Shown: positions 31,831 to 41,548, counted from the stretch's first letter. The stretch is DNA of 64,000 nucleotides from Ekhidna lutea (GCF_900188325.1 NZ_FZPD01000004.1:502501-566500), one strand, 5' to 3'. A program made the numbers and translations. Notes: a model not told the origin generated them from the letters alone.

Positions 31831-34551
31831 TTAGATTTCGAAGGCTTTTTTGACCAATCCGGCCTGCTCTTCTTTGTGGATTTTTGAAAATCCGGTAGCA
31901 GGTGATGCACTGATCTTTCGGGCAACCACTTCAAAATCCATTTCTATTCGCATATTGATAAAACTCCATGCCCCCATGTTCTTAGGTTCTTCCTGTACCC
32001 AAACCAACTTAGGATTATTGTACTTTTTCAAAATCGCATCAATCTGTTTCTGCGGCCATGGATAAATCTGCTCTACTCTTACGATAGCTACATCCTTTCT
32101 TTTCTTTTTCTTTTGTTCTTCCAGCAGATCAAAATATACTTTCCCAGAGCAGAATAGCACTTTCTTTACGTTCTTATTCGTCACATAGTCATCGCCAATT
32201 ACTTCCTGAAACCTACCCGAAGTAAAGTCCTTTATAGGTGAAACAACCCCGGGATGTCTAAGCAATGATTTTGGTGAAAAGACCACTGCCGGCTTTCTAA
32301 ATTCCCAAGCTACCTGCCTTCTCATAAAGTGGAAAATATTAGCTGAGGTAGTCAGATTCGCTATAATAATGTTTTCATTCGCACACATTTGAAGGAATCG
32401 CTCCATTCGTGCACTTGAATGTTCCGGTCCCTGTCCTTCATATCCATGAGGCAATAACATAACCAGACCATTCATTCTTTGCCATTTACTTTCAGCACTA
32501 ATGATGAATTGGTCAATCATGATCTGTGCGCCATTAGCGAAATCGCCAAATTGTGCTTCCCAGATAACCAATGCATTTGGTGTTGCCATGGCATAACCAT
32601 ACTCAAACCCTAGCACCCCATATTCTGAAAGCAATGAATTGTAAATCCTTAATGGTTGCTGATCATCTTGAATATGATTCAGTCCACAGTATGGTTCATT
32701 CGTATTAGAATCGAAGAAATAGGCATGTCTATGAGAGAATGTTCCTCTCTTCACATCCTGACCGGACATACGAACGATTGTTCCATCTGCTAGCAATGAT
32801 CCATAAGCCAATAATTCTGCATCAGCCCATCCAAGCTCTTTTTTTTCAAAGAAATTAGCTTTCCGATCTTTCAATAGCTTTTCAATCTGCCTAAGAGGTT
32901 TGAATCCTTTCGGAACTTCACTGATTGCTTTTGCTACCTTTTCAATCTGCTTTTCTGAAATGCTCGTATCAGGTGATTTGTCAAAATCTTTCTCTTCTGA
33001 CCTTCTTAAGTGATCCCATTCCTCCTCTATTTTTTGAGGCTTATAAGGAAGCGGATGCTCCTTGATTTCATTGAGCCTGTTTTGAAGTTGGCTCTTAAAG
33101 TCTTTGTCCAGTTTTTTCACCGCAGCATCATCCAGATCGCCTCGCTCTGTGAGGTATTTCACATAGACTTCTCTTGGGTTTGGATGCTTTCCAATCGCGT
33201 TGTAAAGCTTTGGTTGCGTGAACTTAGGCTCATCGCTTTCATTGTGTCCATGCCTCCTGTAGCACAGCATATCAATGAAAATATCTTTATTAAATTTCTG
33301 ACGGTACTCTACTGCCAAATTTGCAGCGAAAGCCACTGCTTCAGCATCATCACCATTTACATGGAGAATAGGAGCATCAACAATTTTTGCTAAATCAGTA
33401 CAATAGATACTTGATCTCGCATCTGCAAAATCTGTTGTAAATCCAACCTGATTGTTGATGACAAAGTGAATCGTACCGCCGGTTTTATACCCCTCAAGCA
33501 GTGACATTTGCACACACTCATAGACAATTCCCTGTCCGGCAACAGCCGCATCACCGTGGATCAATACAGGAATAGCTTTTCCCATATCACCCTTATACTC
33601 GTCATCTATCTGTGCACGGGAATAACCTAACACAACCGGATCCACAGCCTCTAAATGCGAAGGGTTTGGAGCCAGCTTAACGTACATCTTCTTCCCGGAC
33701 TTGGTTTCCATGTGAGAGGAGTACCCCAGATGATACTTTACATCGCCATCTCCCATCGTCAGGTCCACTTCCTGGTTACCTTCAAACTCACTGAAGATTT
33801 CTTCATAGGTTTTACCCATGATATTAGCTAGCACATTTAGCCGACCTCTGTGAGCCATGCCAATCATCACCTCCGCAGCATCCAGCTCGGCAGCTTTATT
33901 AATGACTTTGTCAAGGGCAGGAATCATATTTTCCCCGCCCTCAAGCGAGAATCTTTTCTGACCTAAAAACTTCGTATGAAGAAAGTTTTCAAAAACCACA
34001 GCTTCATTCAGCTTGGATAGAATGCGATGTTTTTCTTCTCTCGAAGGATTTATGTCTGCGCCCTCTGTTTCACATTTAGTTCTAAACCACTCATGAATGT
34101 CTGAGTCGCGGACGTGGTTATACTCAAAGCCAATGTGGCCTGAATAGACCTTCTTTAGTTTTTCTAGAATTTTCCTTAAGGAAGCTTTTCCTAATCCTAT
34201 CTCACTACCAACTTCAAATTCAGTGTCAAGATCATTTTTTGAAAGACCAAAATCTTCCAATTCTAAACGAGTTGAATGCTTTCGCCTTTCTCGCACCGGA
34301 TTTGTGTCCGCCACAAGGTGAGCGTACGATCGGTGATTGTATATCAGGTTTCTAACTGCTGTCTCTTTGGGGGTAGCCAACTGTTGGCCGTCACCAGGTT
34401 CTCCGTATTGCTCCTGACCAAATTCGAATCCTTCGAAAAATTTCTTCCAGGACTCGTCAATACTTTCCGGATCTTCTTTGTAGGCTTTGAAAAGCTCATC
34501 CAGATAATTGCCATGAGCGTTGGCGATGTAGGAATATTTATCCATATTCAT
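31831..34551 (-). CDS. sucA: 2-oxoglutarate dehydrogenase E1 component
   Basis: This 906-residue ThDP enzyme decarboxylates 2-oxoglutarate in the TCA cycle. The N-terminus (YLDELFKAYKEDPESID) matches the E2-binding region of OGDH. Conserved parts include GMAHRGRLNVLAN, the ThDP motif GDAAVAGQGIVYE and HGYEGQGPEHSSAR. Its length is typical. It is the first gene of sucA-sucB-lpdA. The start codon is the ATG at 34551; a second ATG two codons later is equally usable. The promoter box at 34566 lies just upstream. Confidence 0.97.
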   Translation of the reverse strand: MNMDKYSYIANAHGNYLDELFKAYKEDPESIDESWKKFFEGFEFGQEQYGEPGDGQQLATPKETAVRNLIYNHRSYAHLVADTNPVRERRKHSTRLELEDFGLSKNDLDTEFEVGSEIGLGKASLRKILEKLKKVYSGHIGFEYNHVRDSDIHEWFRTKCETEGADINPSREEKHRILSKLNEAVVFENFLHTKFLGQKRFSLEGGENMIPALDKVINKAAELDAAEVMIGMAHRGRLNVLANIMGKTYEEIFSEFEGNQEVDLTMGDGDVKYHLGYSSHMETKSGKKMYVKLAPNPSHLEAVDPVVLGYSRAQIDDEYKGDMGKAIPVLIHGDAAVAGQGIVYECVQMSLLEGYKTGGTIHFVINNQVGFTTDFADARSSIYCTDLAKIVDAPILHVNGDDAEAVAFAANLAVEYRQKFNKDIFIDMLCYRRHGHNESDEPKFTQPKLYNAIGKHPNPREVYVKYLTERGDLDDAAVKKLDKDFKSQLQNRLNEIKEHPLPYKPQKIEEEWDHLRRSEEKDFDKSPDTSISEKQIEKVAKAISEVPKGFKPLRQIEKLLKDRKANFFEKKELGWADAELLAYGSLLADGTIVRMSGQDVKRGTFSHRHAYFFDSNTNEPYCGLNHIQDDQQPLRIYNSLLSEYGVLGFEYGYAMATPNALVIWEAQFGDFANGAQIMIDQFIISAESKWQRMNGLVMLLPHGYEGQGPEHSSARMERFLQMCANENIIIANLTTSANIFHFMRRQVAWEFRKPAVVFSPKSLLRHPGVVSPIKDFTSGRFQEVIGDDYVTNKNVKKVLFCSGKVYFDLLEEQKKKKRKDVAIVRVEQIYPWPQKQIDAILKKYNNPKLVWVQEEPKNMGAWSFINMRIEMDFEVVARKISASPATGFSKIHKEEQAGLVKKAFEI

Positions 34552-34565
34552 ATTGTGTTCTGAAA

Positions 34566-34573
34566 CAAAGGTA
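34566..34573 (-). promoter_or_regulatory. -7 promoter box for sucA
   Basis: On the minus strand the bases read TACCTTTG, a match to TAnnTTTG. The box ends 14 bp before the sucA ATG, giving a short leader. The 295-bp gap 34552-34846 otherwise holds only this box and the rpsP promoter. Confidence 0.5.
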
Positions 34574-34788
34574 TATTCAATATAGTTTCTTTGAAAATCG
34601 TAAAATCGGTTTTACAAATACACATAGTGATTAATACTGATTATTAAGTAGTTATAAATCAAAGAATAGGGATTTCAGGTTCATCAGGACGTATTACTTT
34701 AATTTAATTGATATTGCTTTTATTAAACTACAAACCAGGAGGACTGTTTTCTTTTCTCTTTACCCTTCTCACTAAGAGAAAAATAAGC

Positions 34789-34796
34789 TACATTTG
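34789..34796 (+). promoter_or_regulatory. -7 promoter box for rpsP-rimM-trmD
   Basis: TACATTTG matches TAnnTTTG and is followed by CGCTCC, as in the gltX promoter. The box lies 50 bp before the rpsP start. The leader (about 34803-34846) has no clear hairpin. Confidence 0.6.
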
Positions 34797-34846
34797 CGCT
34801 CCATTTTTAAACTTTTGATGGACGAGTTCCATAAACAAAAAGAATT

Positions 34847-35590
34847 ATGTCAGTAAAAATTAGACTAGCGCGTCGAGGACGCAAAAAACAAGCCATGTAC
34901 GATGTAGTAGTGGCAGATGCTAGAGCACCACGAGATGGTCGCTTTATCGAAAAACTTGGTACTTATAATCCAAACACCGACCCTGCTTCCATTAATTTGG
35001 ATAATGACAAGGCGTTTGATTGGGTAATGAAAGGTGCTCAACCTACAGATACTGTACGAGCTATGCTTTCATACCGAGGCATCATGATGAAAAAACACCT
35101 TCAAATTGGTGTAAACAAAGGAGCTATCACTCAGGAAGAAGCTGACAAAAAGCTGGAAGCCTGGATGAAAGACAAAGAATCTAAGATTCAGGGTAAAGTG
35201 GAAACACTTGCTAAAGCGAAAGCTGACAAGAAGAAAGCTGCTCTTGAAGCTGAGAAGAAAGTGAGTGATGCTAGAGCTGAAGAGCTTAAGAAACGCGCTC
35301 AGGAAGCTGAAGCTGCACTTGTAGAGGAGATCAAAGAAGGTGGCGCTGAAGAAAACGAGGATGTAGCAGATGACGTAGCTGAAGTAGAGGAAGCACAAGC
35401 AACTGAAACGAAAGCGGAAGAGCCTAAAGCAGAAGCGAAGGAAGAACCTAAAGCTGAAGAAGCTAAGGAAGAGCCTAAAGCTGAGGCAAAGGAAGAAGTT
35501 AAGGCTGAAGAAGCAAAAGAAGAGCCTAAGGCTGAAGCGAAAGAAGAAGCTCCGGCTGAAGAAGCGAAAGAAGACAAAAAAGAGGGTTAA
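34847..35590 (+). CDS. rpsP: 30S ribosomal protein S16 with long charged C-terminal tail
   Basis: Residues about 1-85 are a normal S16 core ([37 protein letters not shown]). The rest, about 160 residues, is an Ala/Lys/Glu-rich tail. The tail first forms a predicted coiled coil (about 95-165) and then repeats of the type EAKEEPKAE (about 180-247). S16 is usually 80-100 residues; Bacteroidota versions are often longer, but this tail is long even so. The gene heads the conserved rpsP-rimM-trmD order, with 6 bp to rimM. Confidence 0.95.
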   Translation: MSVKIRLARRGRKKQAMYDVVVADARAPRDGRFIEKLGTYNPNTDPASINLDNDKAFDWVMKGAQPTDTVRAMLSYRGIMMKKHLQIGVNKGAITQEEADKKLEAWMKDKESKIQGKVETLAKAKADKKKAALEAEKKVSDARAEELKKRAQEAEAALVEEIKEGGAEENEDVADDVAEVEEAQATETKAEEPKAEAKEEPKAEEAKEEPKAEAKEEVKAEEAKEEPKAEAKEEAPAEEAKEDKKEG

Positions 35591-35596
35591 TCTGCT

Positions 35597-36142
35597 ATGC
35601 GGCAGGATGATTGCTACCAACTAGGGGAAGTGATCAAGACCCACGGTCTTCAGGGAGAAGTGAGCATCTCTTTAGATGTAGACTTTCCCAACGAATATCA
35701 AAATTTGGAATCAGTATTCCTGGAGCAATCCGGAAAGCTGGTTCCTTTTTTTATTGATACCATCCAAGTCAACAGAAACAAAGCGCTTGTTCGCTTTGAA
35801 GACATTAAAACACTAGATGCTGCAAAAGAACTGGTAAAAGCCAAGCTTTACCTACCGCTCTCTTTCTTACCGGAACTGGAAGACGGTCAATACTATTTCC
35901 ATGATTTGGCAGGGTGTGAAGTGTTCGAAGAAAATCAACTTATCGGTATTGCGAAGGAGGTAATTGATCTAAATGGTAATCAGCTGCTATCAGTTGATGT
36001 GAATGATAAAGAGGTATTAATTCCATTAAAGGATGAAATTCTGCTCTCAGTAGATATTAAAGCACGAAAAATCATGGTCAAACTTCCTGAAGGACTACTT
36101 GACGTGTATCTGGAGGAAGATTCTGATACTCCAGAAAACTAA
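35597..36142 (+). CDS. rimM: 16S rRNA processing protein RimM
   Basis: This 181-residue ribosome maturation factor binds S19 and helps 30S head assembly. The N-terminal barrel (CYQLGEVIKTHGLQGEVSI) and the C-terminal PRC-barrel (DGQYYFHDLAGCEVFE) are clear. It follows rpsP by 6 bp and precedes trmD. Confidence 0.95.
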   Translation: MRQDDCYQLGEVIKTHGLQGEVSISLDVDFPNEYQNLESVFLEQSGKLVPFFIDTIQVNRNKALVRFEDIKTLDAAKELVKAKLYLPLSFLPELEDGQYYFHDLAGCEVFEENQLIGIAKEVIDLNGNQLLSVDVNDKEVLIPLKDEILLSVDIKARKIMVKLPEGLLDVYLEEDSDTPEN

Positions 36143-36170
36143 CACTTAGGGCTCAGCGCTCTCTCTGATT

Positions 36171-36196
36171 ACCTTTGTGTTCTTTGTGGTTAAAAA
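36171..36196. repeat. single unit of a dispersed CTTTGTGGTTA-type repeat
   Basis: The spacer between rimM and trmD contains CTTTGTGTTCTTTGTGGTTA. The same type of word is repeated seven or more times at 40475-40665, so this is a dispersed repeat and not part of the operon leader. Confidence 0.55.
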
Positions 36197-36210
36197 CTGC
36201 TCACGAAAAA

Positions 36211-36885
36211 ATGCGAATTGACATCATCACTTGTCTGCCTGACCTTTTTGAAGGCCCCCTGACCCAGAGCATTGTAAAGCGCTCAATGGATAAAGGTCTC
36301 GTAGAGCTTGAAATTCACAATCTTCGAGATTACTCGACCAATAAGCACCAAAATGTAGATGATTACGCTTTTGGTGGTGGTGCTGGCATGGTATTGATGA
36401 TTGAACCAATAGATAAATGCATCACAGGACTTAAAGAAAAAAGAGATTACGACGAGGTGATCTACCTCACTCCGGATGGAGAAACCTACAATCAATCCAT
36501 CGCCAATCAACTCTCATTGAAAGAAAACTTCATCTTTCTCTGTGGTCATTACAAAGGAGTTGACCAACGGGTGAGAGATCATTTAGTGACCAAAGAAATC
36601 AGCATAGGTGATTACGTGCTTTCCGGTGGGGAGCTGGCTGCCATGGTGCTTGCAGACTCACTGATACGCTTGGTTCCCGGTGTTTTGAATGACGAAACCT
36701 CCGCCCTCTCCGATTCCTTTCAGGATAACCTCCTGGCTCCCCCAGTTTACACCCGTCCTGCAGAATACAAAGGATGGAAAATTCCTGAAATACTTACTTC
36801 AGGCCATGAGGCGAAAATAGAAGCCTGGCGTAATGAACAAGCACTGAAAAGGACAGAAGAACGCAGACCAGACCTGTTAGGTTAA
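36211..36885 (+). CDS. trmD: tRNA (guanine-N1)-methyltransferase TrmD
   Basis: This 224-residue SPOUT methyltransferase makes m1G37 in tRNA. The product starts at [13 protein letters not shown] (ATG at 36211); a start at 36175 would translate the dispersed repeat and is rejected. The knot region ([13 protein letters not shown], then [17 protein letters not shown]) is intact. The S16/RimM/TrmD grouping is as expected. A strong terminator follows. Confidence 0.96.
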   Translation: MRIDIITCLPDLFEGPLTQSIVKRSMDKGLVELEIHNLRDYSTNKHQNVDDYAFGGGAGMVLMIEPIDKCITGLKEKRDYDEVIYLTPDGETYNQSIANQLSLKENFIFLCGHYKGVDQRVRDHLVTKEISIGDYVLSGGELAAMVLADSLIRLVPGVLNDETSALSDSFQDNLLAPPVYTRPAEYKGWKIPEILTSGHEAKIEAWRNEQALKRTEERRPDLLG

Positions 36886-36901
36886 CTCCACTATAAATAC
36901 T

Positions 36902-36928
36902 AAATACCCCCACCGGGGTATTTTTTTT
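36902..36928 (+). terminator. Rho-independent terminator after trmD
   Basis: AAATACCCC (36902-36910) and GGGGTATTT (36915-36923) form a perfect 9-bp stem with loop CACC, followed by a T run. Confidence 0.92.
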
Positions 36929-37042
36929 GTCCTAAACTAAGAGGAATTTTAACTCTTAGAAGAATATTGAGCAAATATCTCGGAACCAGACAGTTGCTGG
37001 GTATTTTTAGTTAAATCAATTACTAACCTAAATTCTAATATT

Positions 37043-37486
37043 ATGAAAACCTTGAAATTATTAATTGCTCTAGCAATATTGACGGGATGTAACGGAGATG
37101 GATATGATTTATCACATCATTATGAACCTCATGTTACTATCAGACATTCTGAAGATAATGCCGAAAAACACTATTACAGTGTAATGCTTGTAGTAAAAAA
37201 GGATTGTATGGTATACGCTAAAAAAACCGAAAATGACGGAAAAACAACTATGAAATACTATTTTACAGAAGCTACAGGCAAACTGCAAATTGCGTCTAAA
37301 ACTTACAATCTAGAAGCCGGTTATGAACTTAGGCTTTATGAGTATCCTGTAAGCCTTGATTCCAAAAAAGATGTAGAAAATGTAGTATTTATTGCCGAGG
37401 TAGCTGATCCTCCAGTAGAACATTCTCATGAGCATCCAAAATTTTTACATAACGGAACTATTCATACACCAGGAGATGGTAGTTAA
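37043..37486 (+). CDS. small His-rich lipoprotein
   Basis: This 147-residue protein has a lipoprotein signal (lipobox LTGC, Cys16). It has several His clusters (LSHHYEPH and PPVEHSHEHPKFLH) that might bind metal ions. The central part is beta-rich and not recognised. It lies 3 bp upstream of the TPR kinase gene, so it may be an envelope component of that signalling system (inference). Confidence 0.82.
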   Translation: MKTLKLLIALAILTGCNGDGYDLSHHYEPHVTIRHSEDNAEKHYYSVMLVVKKDCMVYAKKTENDGKTTMKYYFTEATGKLQIASKTYNLEAGYELRLYEYPVSLDSKKDVENVVFIAEVADPPVEHSHEHPKFLHNGTIHTPGDGS

Positions 37487-37489
37487 AGC

Positions 37490-39127
37490 GTGAAGAGTAC
37501 ACTTAGCTACATCTTATTCTTTTTTTCTGTCGGATTGCTGAATGTGAGTGGTCAGGACTTTTCAGGGAAATATTTGAGAGCAAAAGAGCTGATCGATAGC
37601 CTGCGATATGACCAGGCTATCGGTCTTCTACATGAACTTTTAAAGGATGCAAAGAGTGTGAATAATGACACTATGATTATCAAAATTCAGATAAAATTAG
37701 GCTCAGCACACTTAGGTATAGATAAAAATGAAATCGGCATAGAATATTACCAAAACGCATTAGAGATGGCAAAAACATTGAATGATTTAAAGGAGGTGGC
37801 AAATGCGAACTATGGTTTAGGTGCTGCATACCAAAGAATGGAGTTATATGATTCTTCTGAAATCAGATACAGAAAAGCTATCTCCTATTTTTTGAAATCC
37901 AAAGATGAAATTACTCTAAGCCATCTTTACAGCAACCTTAGTCTACTCCATTACAAAGAGAATGAACTAGATTCAATGAGGTATTATTCAAATAAAGCTT
38001 TAACCATTCAATTAAAAATCAAAGACAGGTATGGTGCTGGAGCTAGCTACTCAAACCTGGGGCTTATAGCAAAGGACCAGGGTAGATTCAAGGATGCAAT
38101 CAAGTTTTATAAAGCAAGTTTGAATGAATATGACGAGGCTGAATATATCTACGGTTACTCAGAAGCACTCAGAAGGTTAGGAGTTACCTATTATTTAATG
38201 AATGAATCAGACAGTTCATCATACTACTTTTTTGTCTACGATTCTATAGGACATGATGTGTTTCACCAAGACTACCAAGACAAAATCCTAGAACTAGAAA
38301 CCAAATTTAAAACCGCCGAAATCGAACGGGATAACGCCCTCAAACAGGCTGAAATCGAAGAAAATCGCCGACAACTTATGATTCTATATGCGTTCTCTTT
38401 TCTGCTTATCATTGCTTCAGTAGCTACATACATGTTCTTTAATCAAAGAAGAAAGCGTCTCAAAGCAGCCTCAGACAAGCAAATACAGGACCTACTACAA
38501 AACCAGGAAATGAAAGCCACTTATGCGTTGCTCGAAGGTCAGGATAGAGAGCGGAAAAGAATTGCTGCAGATCTCCATGATAACCTGGGAAGCATTCTGG
38601 TTACGCTCAATATGTATGCCGACACTTTGCAAAGCAAAAAACCGGAAGAAGTCCCTGCTCTTGCCAGCAAGATTGCGGAGGTAGCTCACCTGGCTAATGA
38701 AGAAACAAGGAAAATATCCCACAGTCTAGATTCCGGAGTGTTGAAACATTTCGGACTTGAAGCAGCAATCAAACAGCTTACAGAAGCTGTTTCATCGGCC
38801 AGAAAAATCACCTTCGACCTTTCGATACAAACAGAGAAAATTTCATCTGAGGCAGGGCTTGAGATCTATCGAATCATCCAGGAACTGGTAAACAACACAT
38901 TGAAGCACTCCCAGTGTACCAAAGTCCATCTTGAACTTACACAAGTTGACCAATCGCTTAACATCATTTATGAGGATAATGGCGTTGGTTTTAATAAACA
39001 GGAAGTTTCTTCCGGAATGGGATTACGGAATATTGAAAATCGTGTGCAAAAACTGGATGGAGAACTGACCATCGATTCTGCCCCAGGAAAAGGGAGTGCA
39101 TTCATCATTGAAATTTCGCACATATGA
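37490..39127 (+). CDS. TPR-containing membrane histidine kinase (HisKA_3)
   Basis: This 545-residue kinase begins with a signal peptide (SYILFFFSVGLLNVSG). A periplasmic TPR region follows (about 25-260), one membrane helix (about 297-315), a coiled coil, HisKA_3 (RERKRIAADLHDNLGS) and HATPase_c (DNGVGF, GMGLRNIENRV). The start codon is a GTG at 37490, 3 bp after the preceding gene. Its stop overlaps the response regulator start by 4 bp. The TPR domain outside the membrane likely binds a protein or peptide signal. Confidence 0.93.
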   Translation: MKSTLSYILFFFSVGLLNVSGQDFSGKYLRAKELIDSLRYDQAIGLLHELLKDAKSVNNDTMIIKIQIKLGSAHLGIDKNEIGIEYYQNALEMAKTLNDLKEVANANYGLGAAYQRMELYDSSEIRYRKAISYFLKSKDEITLSHLYSNLSLLHYKENELDSMRYYSNKALTIQLKIKDRYGAGASYSNLGLIAKDQGRFKDAIKFYKASLNEYDEAEYIYGYSEALRRLGVTYYLMNESDSSSYYFFVYDSIGHDVFHQDYQDKILELETKFKTAEIERDNALKQAEIEENRRQLMILYAFSFLLIIASVATYMFFNQRRKRLKAASDKQIQDLLQNQEMKATYALLEGQDRERKRIAADLHDNLGSILVTLNMYADTLQSKKPEEVPALASKIAEVAHLANEETRKISHSLDSGVLKHFGLEAAIKQLTEAVSSARKITFDLSIQTEKISSEAGLEIYRIIQELVNNTLKHSQCTKVHLELTQVDQSLNIIYEDNGVGFNKQEVSSGMGLRNIENRVQKLDGELTIDSAPGKGSAFIIEISHI

Positions 39128-39741
39128 GTAAGGTTAGAATCATTATCGCCGATGATCATCAGATTGTCCTTGACGGACTAAAACTTGTTTTGAGTTCTAG
39201 GGATGACTTTGAAGTAGTCGCTCAAGCAGGAAATGGGGTTGAGGTGTTGAATCTGCTTGAGAAAAATATCGTGGATATTGTTGTGCTTGATATTAATATG
39301 CCTGAGATGGATGGCATTAAGTGTGCTAAGAAAATAAAATCGCTTTACCCACAGGTTAAGGTGATCATTCTGACCATGTATGCGCAAAAATCCTTTGTGG
39401 AGGAGATTGTGAAAATCGGCATTGATGGATGCTTGCTAAAAAATAATACAGGCAAAGAATTATCTGACGCTATTGCCCGCGTTCACAGCGGAAAATCATA
39501 TTACGATCAAATTCAGAATTTTAGTAAAGACGATTCCGAAGAAAAAGAATATCCCTTAAGCGAACGTGAAATTGAAATCATCAGAAAATTGGGTGATGGC
39601 CTTACCAGTTCACAAATTGCTGATACACTTTTCATCTCTGAACACACCGTAAAAACACATAGAAAGAACATTTTAAAGAAGTTAGATTTGCATAGCAGCT
39701 CGGAGCTTATTCAGTATGCACTAAACAATGGAATTATTTAA
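39124..39741 (+). CDS. LuxR/NarL-family response regulator
   Basis: This 205-residue regulator has a receiver domain with D10/D11 and phospho-acceptor D56 (VVLDINMPEMDG). A C-terminal LuxR HTH follows (about 140-200: LSEREIEIIRKLGDG, SSQIADTLFISEHTVKTHRKNI). It overlaps the kinase gene by 4 bp (ATGA) and is its cognate partner. The targets are unknown. Confidence 0.95.
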   Translation: MSKVRIIIADDHQIVLDGLKLVLSSRDDFEVVAQAGNGVEVLNLLEKNIVDIVVLDINMPEMDGIKCAKKIKSLYPQVKVIILTMYAQKSFVEEIVKIGIDGCLLKNNTGKELSDAIARVHSGKSYYDQIQNFSKDDSEEKEYPLSEREIEIIRKLGDGLTSSQIADTLFISEHTVKTHRKNILKKLDLHSSSELIQYALNNGII

Positions 39742-39771
39742 TTCAATCTCTTTTTTTCCGATAGTTATTTC

Positions 39772-39779
39772 TATATTTG
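39772..39779 (+). promoter_or_regulatory. -7 promoter box for rplS
   Basis: TATATTTG matches TAnnTTTG and is followed by CACTCC, close to the CGCTCC after the rpsP and gltX boxes. It lies 37 bp before the rplS start. Confidence 0.55.
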
Positions 39780-39816
39780 CACTCCTTTTTCAAAACACTC
39801 AGCAAAGAGTATAGAA

Positions 39817-40179
39817 ATGAGCACAGAATTATTGAACGTAGTAGCGGAAGAGTACAAAGACATTAAAGCGAAGTATCCTTCATTCAGCCCTGGTGATACA
39901 GTAAACGTACACTATAAAATTAAAGAAGGTAACAAAGAGCGTGTGCAGCAGTTTCAAGGTACTGTGATGCAGATCAGGAACCAGAATTCTAACGGTGAGA
40001 CATTCACAGTAAGAAAAGTTTCTGGCGATATCGCTGTAGAAAGAATCTTCCCTATCCTTACTCCAAACATCGAAAAAATCGAAGTGCTGAGAAAAGGAAA
40101 AGTAAGAAGAGCAAAACTTTACTACCTAAGAGGACGAAAAGGAAAAGCAGCTCGAATCAAAGAGAAGCTTAGAAAATAA
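39817..40179 (+). CDS. rplS: 50S ribosomal protein L19
   Basis: This 120-residue L19 has the typical [22 protein letters not shown] and the basic tail [20 protein letters not shown]. It is separated from the rpsP-rimM-trmD genes by the inserted TPR kinase system; in many bacteria L19 directly follows trmD. It has its own promoter and a terminator. Confidence 0.97.
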   Translation: MSTELLNVVAEEYKDIKAKYPSFSPGDTVNVHYKIKEGNKERVQQFQGTVMQIRNQNSNGETFTVRKVSGDIAVERIFPILTPNIEKIEVLRKGKVRRAKLYYLRGRKGKAARIKEKLRK

Positions 40180-40200
40180 AAAAGCTTTAACAAGAAATCG

Positions 40201-40233
40201 AATCCCCTGCCACACGGTTGGGGATTTTTTTTG
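40201..40233 (+). terminator. Rho-independent terminator after rplS
   Basis: AATCCCC (40201-40207) pairs with GGGGATT (40220-40226), with further CC/GG pairing inside the 12-nt loop, and a run of T follows. Confidence 0.88.
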
Positions 40234-40474
40234 AAAGTCTCTTCCATATCCCCTTGCGAAGCGACGTAGGAGCTAGACTTGGGGATCTCAAAACAAAAAC
40301 TTCACTCAAAGATTCCCATGATTCGGATTCCCTTCTATCATCCTCTCAAGGGAATACGGCATTTCTTTCATGGCTGTTGATGTTCGATAATCATAGACGT
40401 TTTTGTACTTAACCACAACTTAGAAAGTAGTGAGATACTCCCTGTGGTAAAACCCAATAGTCAAAATCACCCTT

Positions 40475-40665
40475 TTCTTTGCGGTTAACCTCTTATTCTC
40501 CGTGGTTACCCCCTTTCTGCAACAACCTTTGTGCACTTTGTGTCTCCTCCGTGCTCTCTGCGGTTACTCTCCTTTTCTTTGTGGTTCAAAAAAAACTCTG
40601 TGTACTCTGTGGTTACTCTCATTTTTCTCTGCGGTTAAGTCACGCTGTTTTCTCTGCCGTTAAAT
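40475..40665. repeat. array of degenerate CTYTGYGGTTA repeats
   Basis: At least seven variants of CTTTGCGGTTA / CTCCGTGGTTA / CTCTGTGGTTA occur in a row, with linked words such as CTTTGTGCACTTTGTG and CTCTGTGTAC. They fill most of the 503-bp gap between rplS and dapF. A related unit lies at 36171. Spacing is uneven (about 13-45 bp), so this is not a CRISPR. The part 40234-40474 holds nothing I recognise, and open frames here look like repeat translation. Confidence 0.75.
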
Positions 40666-40682
40666 CAAACTAAATTCGCTTT

Positions 40683-41453
40683 ATGAAGCTAAACTTCACA
40701 AAATATCAAGGGACAGGCAATGATTTCATACTGGTTGACGACAGAGAACAGTCTTTTCCACAAGACATATCCATAATCAAAAATCTATGCGATAGACGAT
40801 TTGGTATTGGGGCAGATGGATTAATCCTCATTCAGGATCATCCAGAACTGGATTATCGCATGATCTACTTCAATTCCGACGGCTCCCAAAGTCTGTGTGG
40901 CAATGGATCAAGATGCGGCTTTGCTTTCGCACAATCCCTCAACATCACTCGAGAACATGCTACTTTCGAAACCACAGATGGCATTCATAAAATAAAGAGT
41001 GAAAATGGAATAATACACTTTCAGCTTTTTGATGTTTCAGAAGTGAATCAACTCAACGATCAGGAATGGTTTGTCAACACAGGCTCGCCGCATCACATCG
41101 TTCTAAACGAAGACGTAGCAGCATTAGACATTGTCTCAAATGGAAGGCAAATCCGGAATCTACCTGAATATTCCGGCCAAAATGGCACGAATGTCAACTT
41201 CGCACAACTTTTGCAGAATGGTGTGAAATTGAGAACCTATGAAAGAGGTGTCGAAGATGAAACACTAAGCTGTGGGACTGGTGCAACTGCTGTAGGTATT
41301 GTTGCTGGAAAATTGGGGTACAAAAGCCCGGTTTCCATTCAAACCAAGGGCGGTGAACTTAGCGTTTCTTTTAAATATGAAAACGAAAAATTCATAGAAA
41401 TTTGGCTTGCAGGTCCCGCTGAAAAAGTGTTTGAAGGAAGTGTGACAATCTGA
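40683..41453 (+). CDS. dapF: diaminopimelate epimerase
   Basis: This 256-residue enzyme converts LL- to meso-diaminopimelate for lysine and peptidoglycan synthesis. Both catalytic cysteines are visible (LCGNGSRC and LSCGTGATA), along with the N-terminal KYQGTGNDFILVDD. It follows the repeat array and precedes secA by 95 bp. No other lysine genes are nearby. Confidence 0.97.
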   Translation: MKLNFTKYQGTGNDFILVDDREQSFPQDISIIKNLCDRRFGIGADGLILIQDHPELDYRMIYFNSDGSQSLCGNGSRCGFAFAQSLNITREHATFETTDGIHKIKSENGIIHFQLFDVSEVNQLNDQEWFVNTGSPHHIVLNEDVAALDIVSNGRQIRNLPEYSGQNGTNVNFAQLLQNGVKLRTYERGVEDETLSCGTGATAVGIVAGKLGYKSPVSIQTKGGELSVSFKYENEKFIEIWLAGPAEKVFEGSVTI

Positions 41454-41498
41454 CCTCTCTTAAGGTAAACAATTATAACTTTAAGGCCTTTAAAAGGC

Positions 41499-41506
41499 TA
41501 ATTTTG
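41499..41506 (+). promoter_or_regulatory. -7 promoter box for secA
   Basis: TAATTTTG matches TAnnTTTG and lies 42 bp before the secA start codon. A clear -33 element is not seen. Confidence 0.5.
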
Positions 41507-41548
41507 GAAACAGATGACTTACTGAAAGTCTACAAATAATAATTTTCA

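Noticed and set aside
35069-35620. Long minus-strand frames rich in Phe/Ser across rpsP
   Set aside because: They are the antisense of the Glu/Lys/Ala repeats in the S16 tail. The low complexity of the repeats creates them.
40475-40665. Possible CRISPR array
   Set aside because: Repeat units are short, degenerate and unevenly spaced, and no cas genes are near.
40479-40673. 64-codon frame with hydrophobic Cys-rich product between rplS and dapF
   Set aside because: It consists almost wholly of translated CTYTGYGGTTA repeats, and the Cys/Val/Leu pattern follows the repeat unit.
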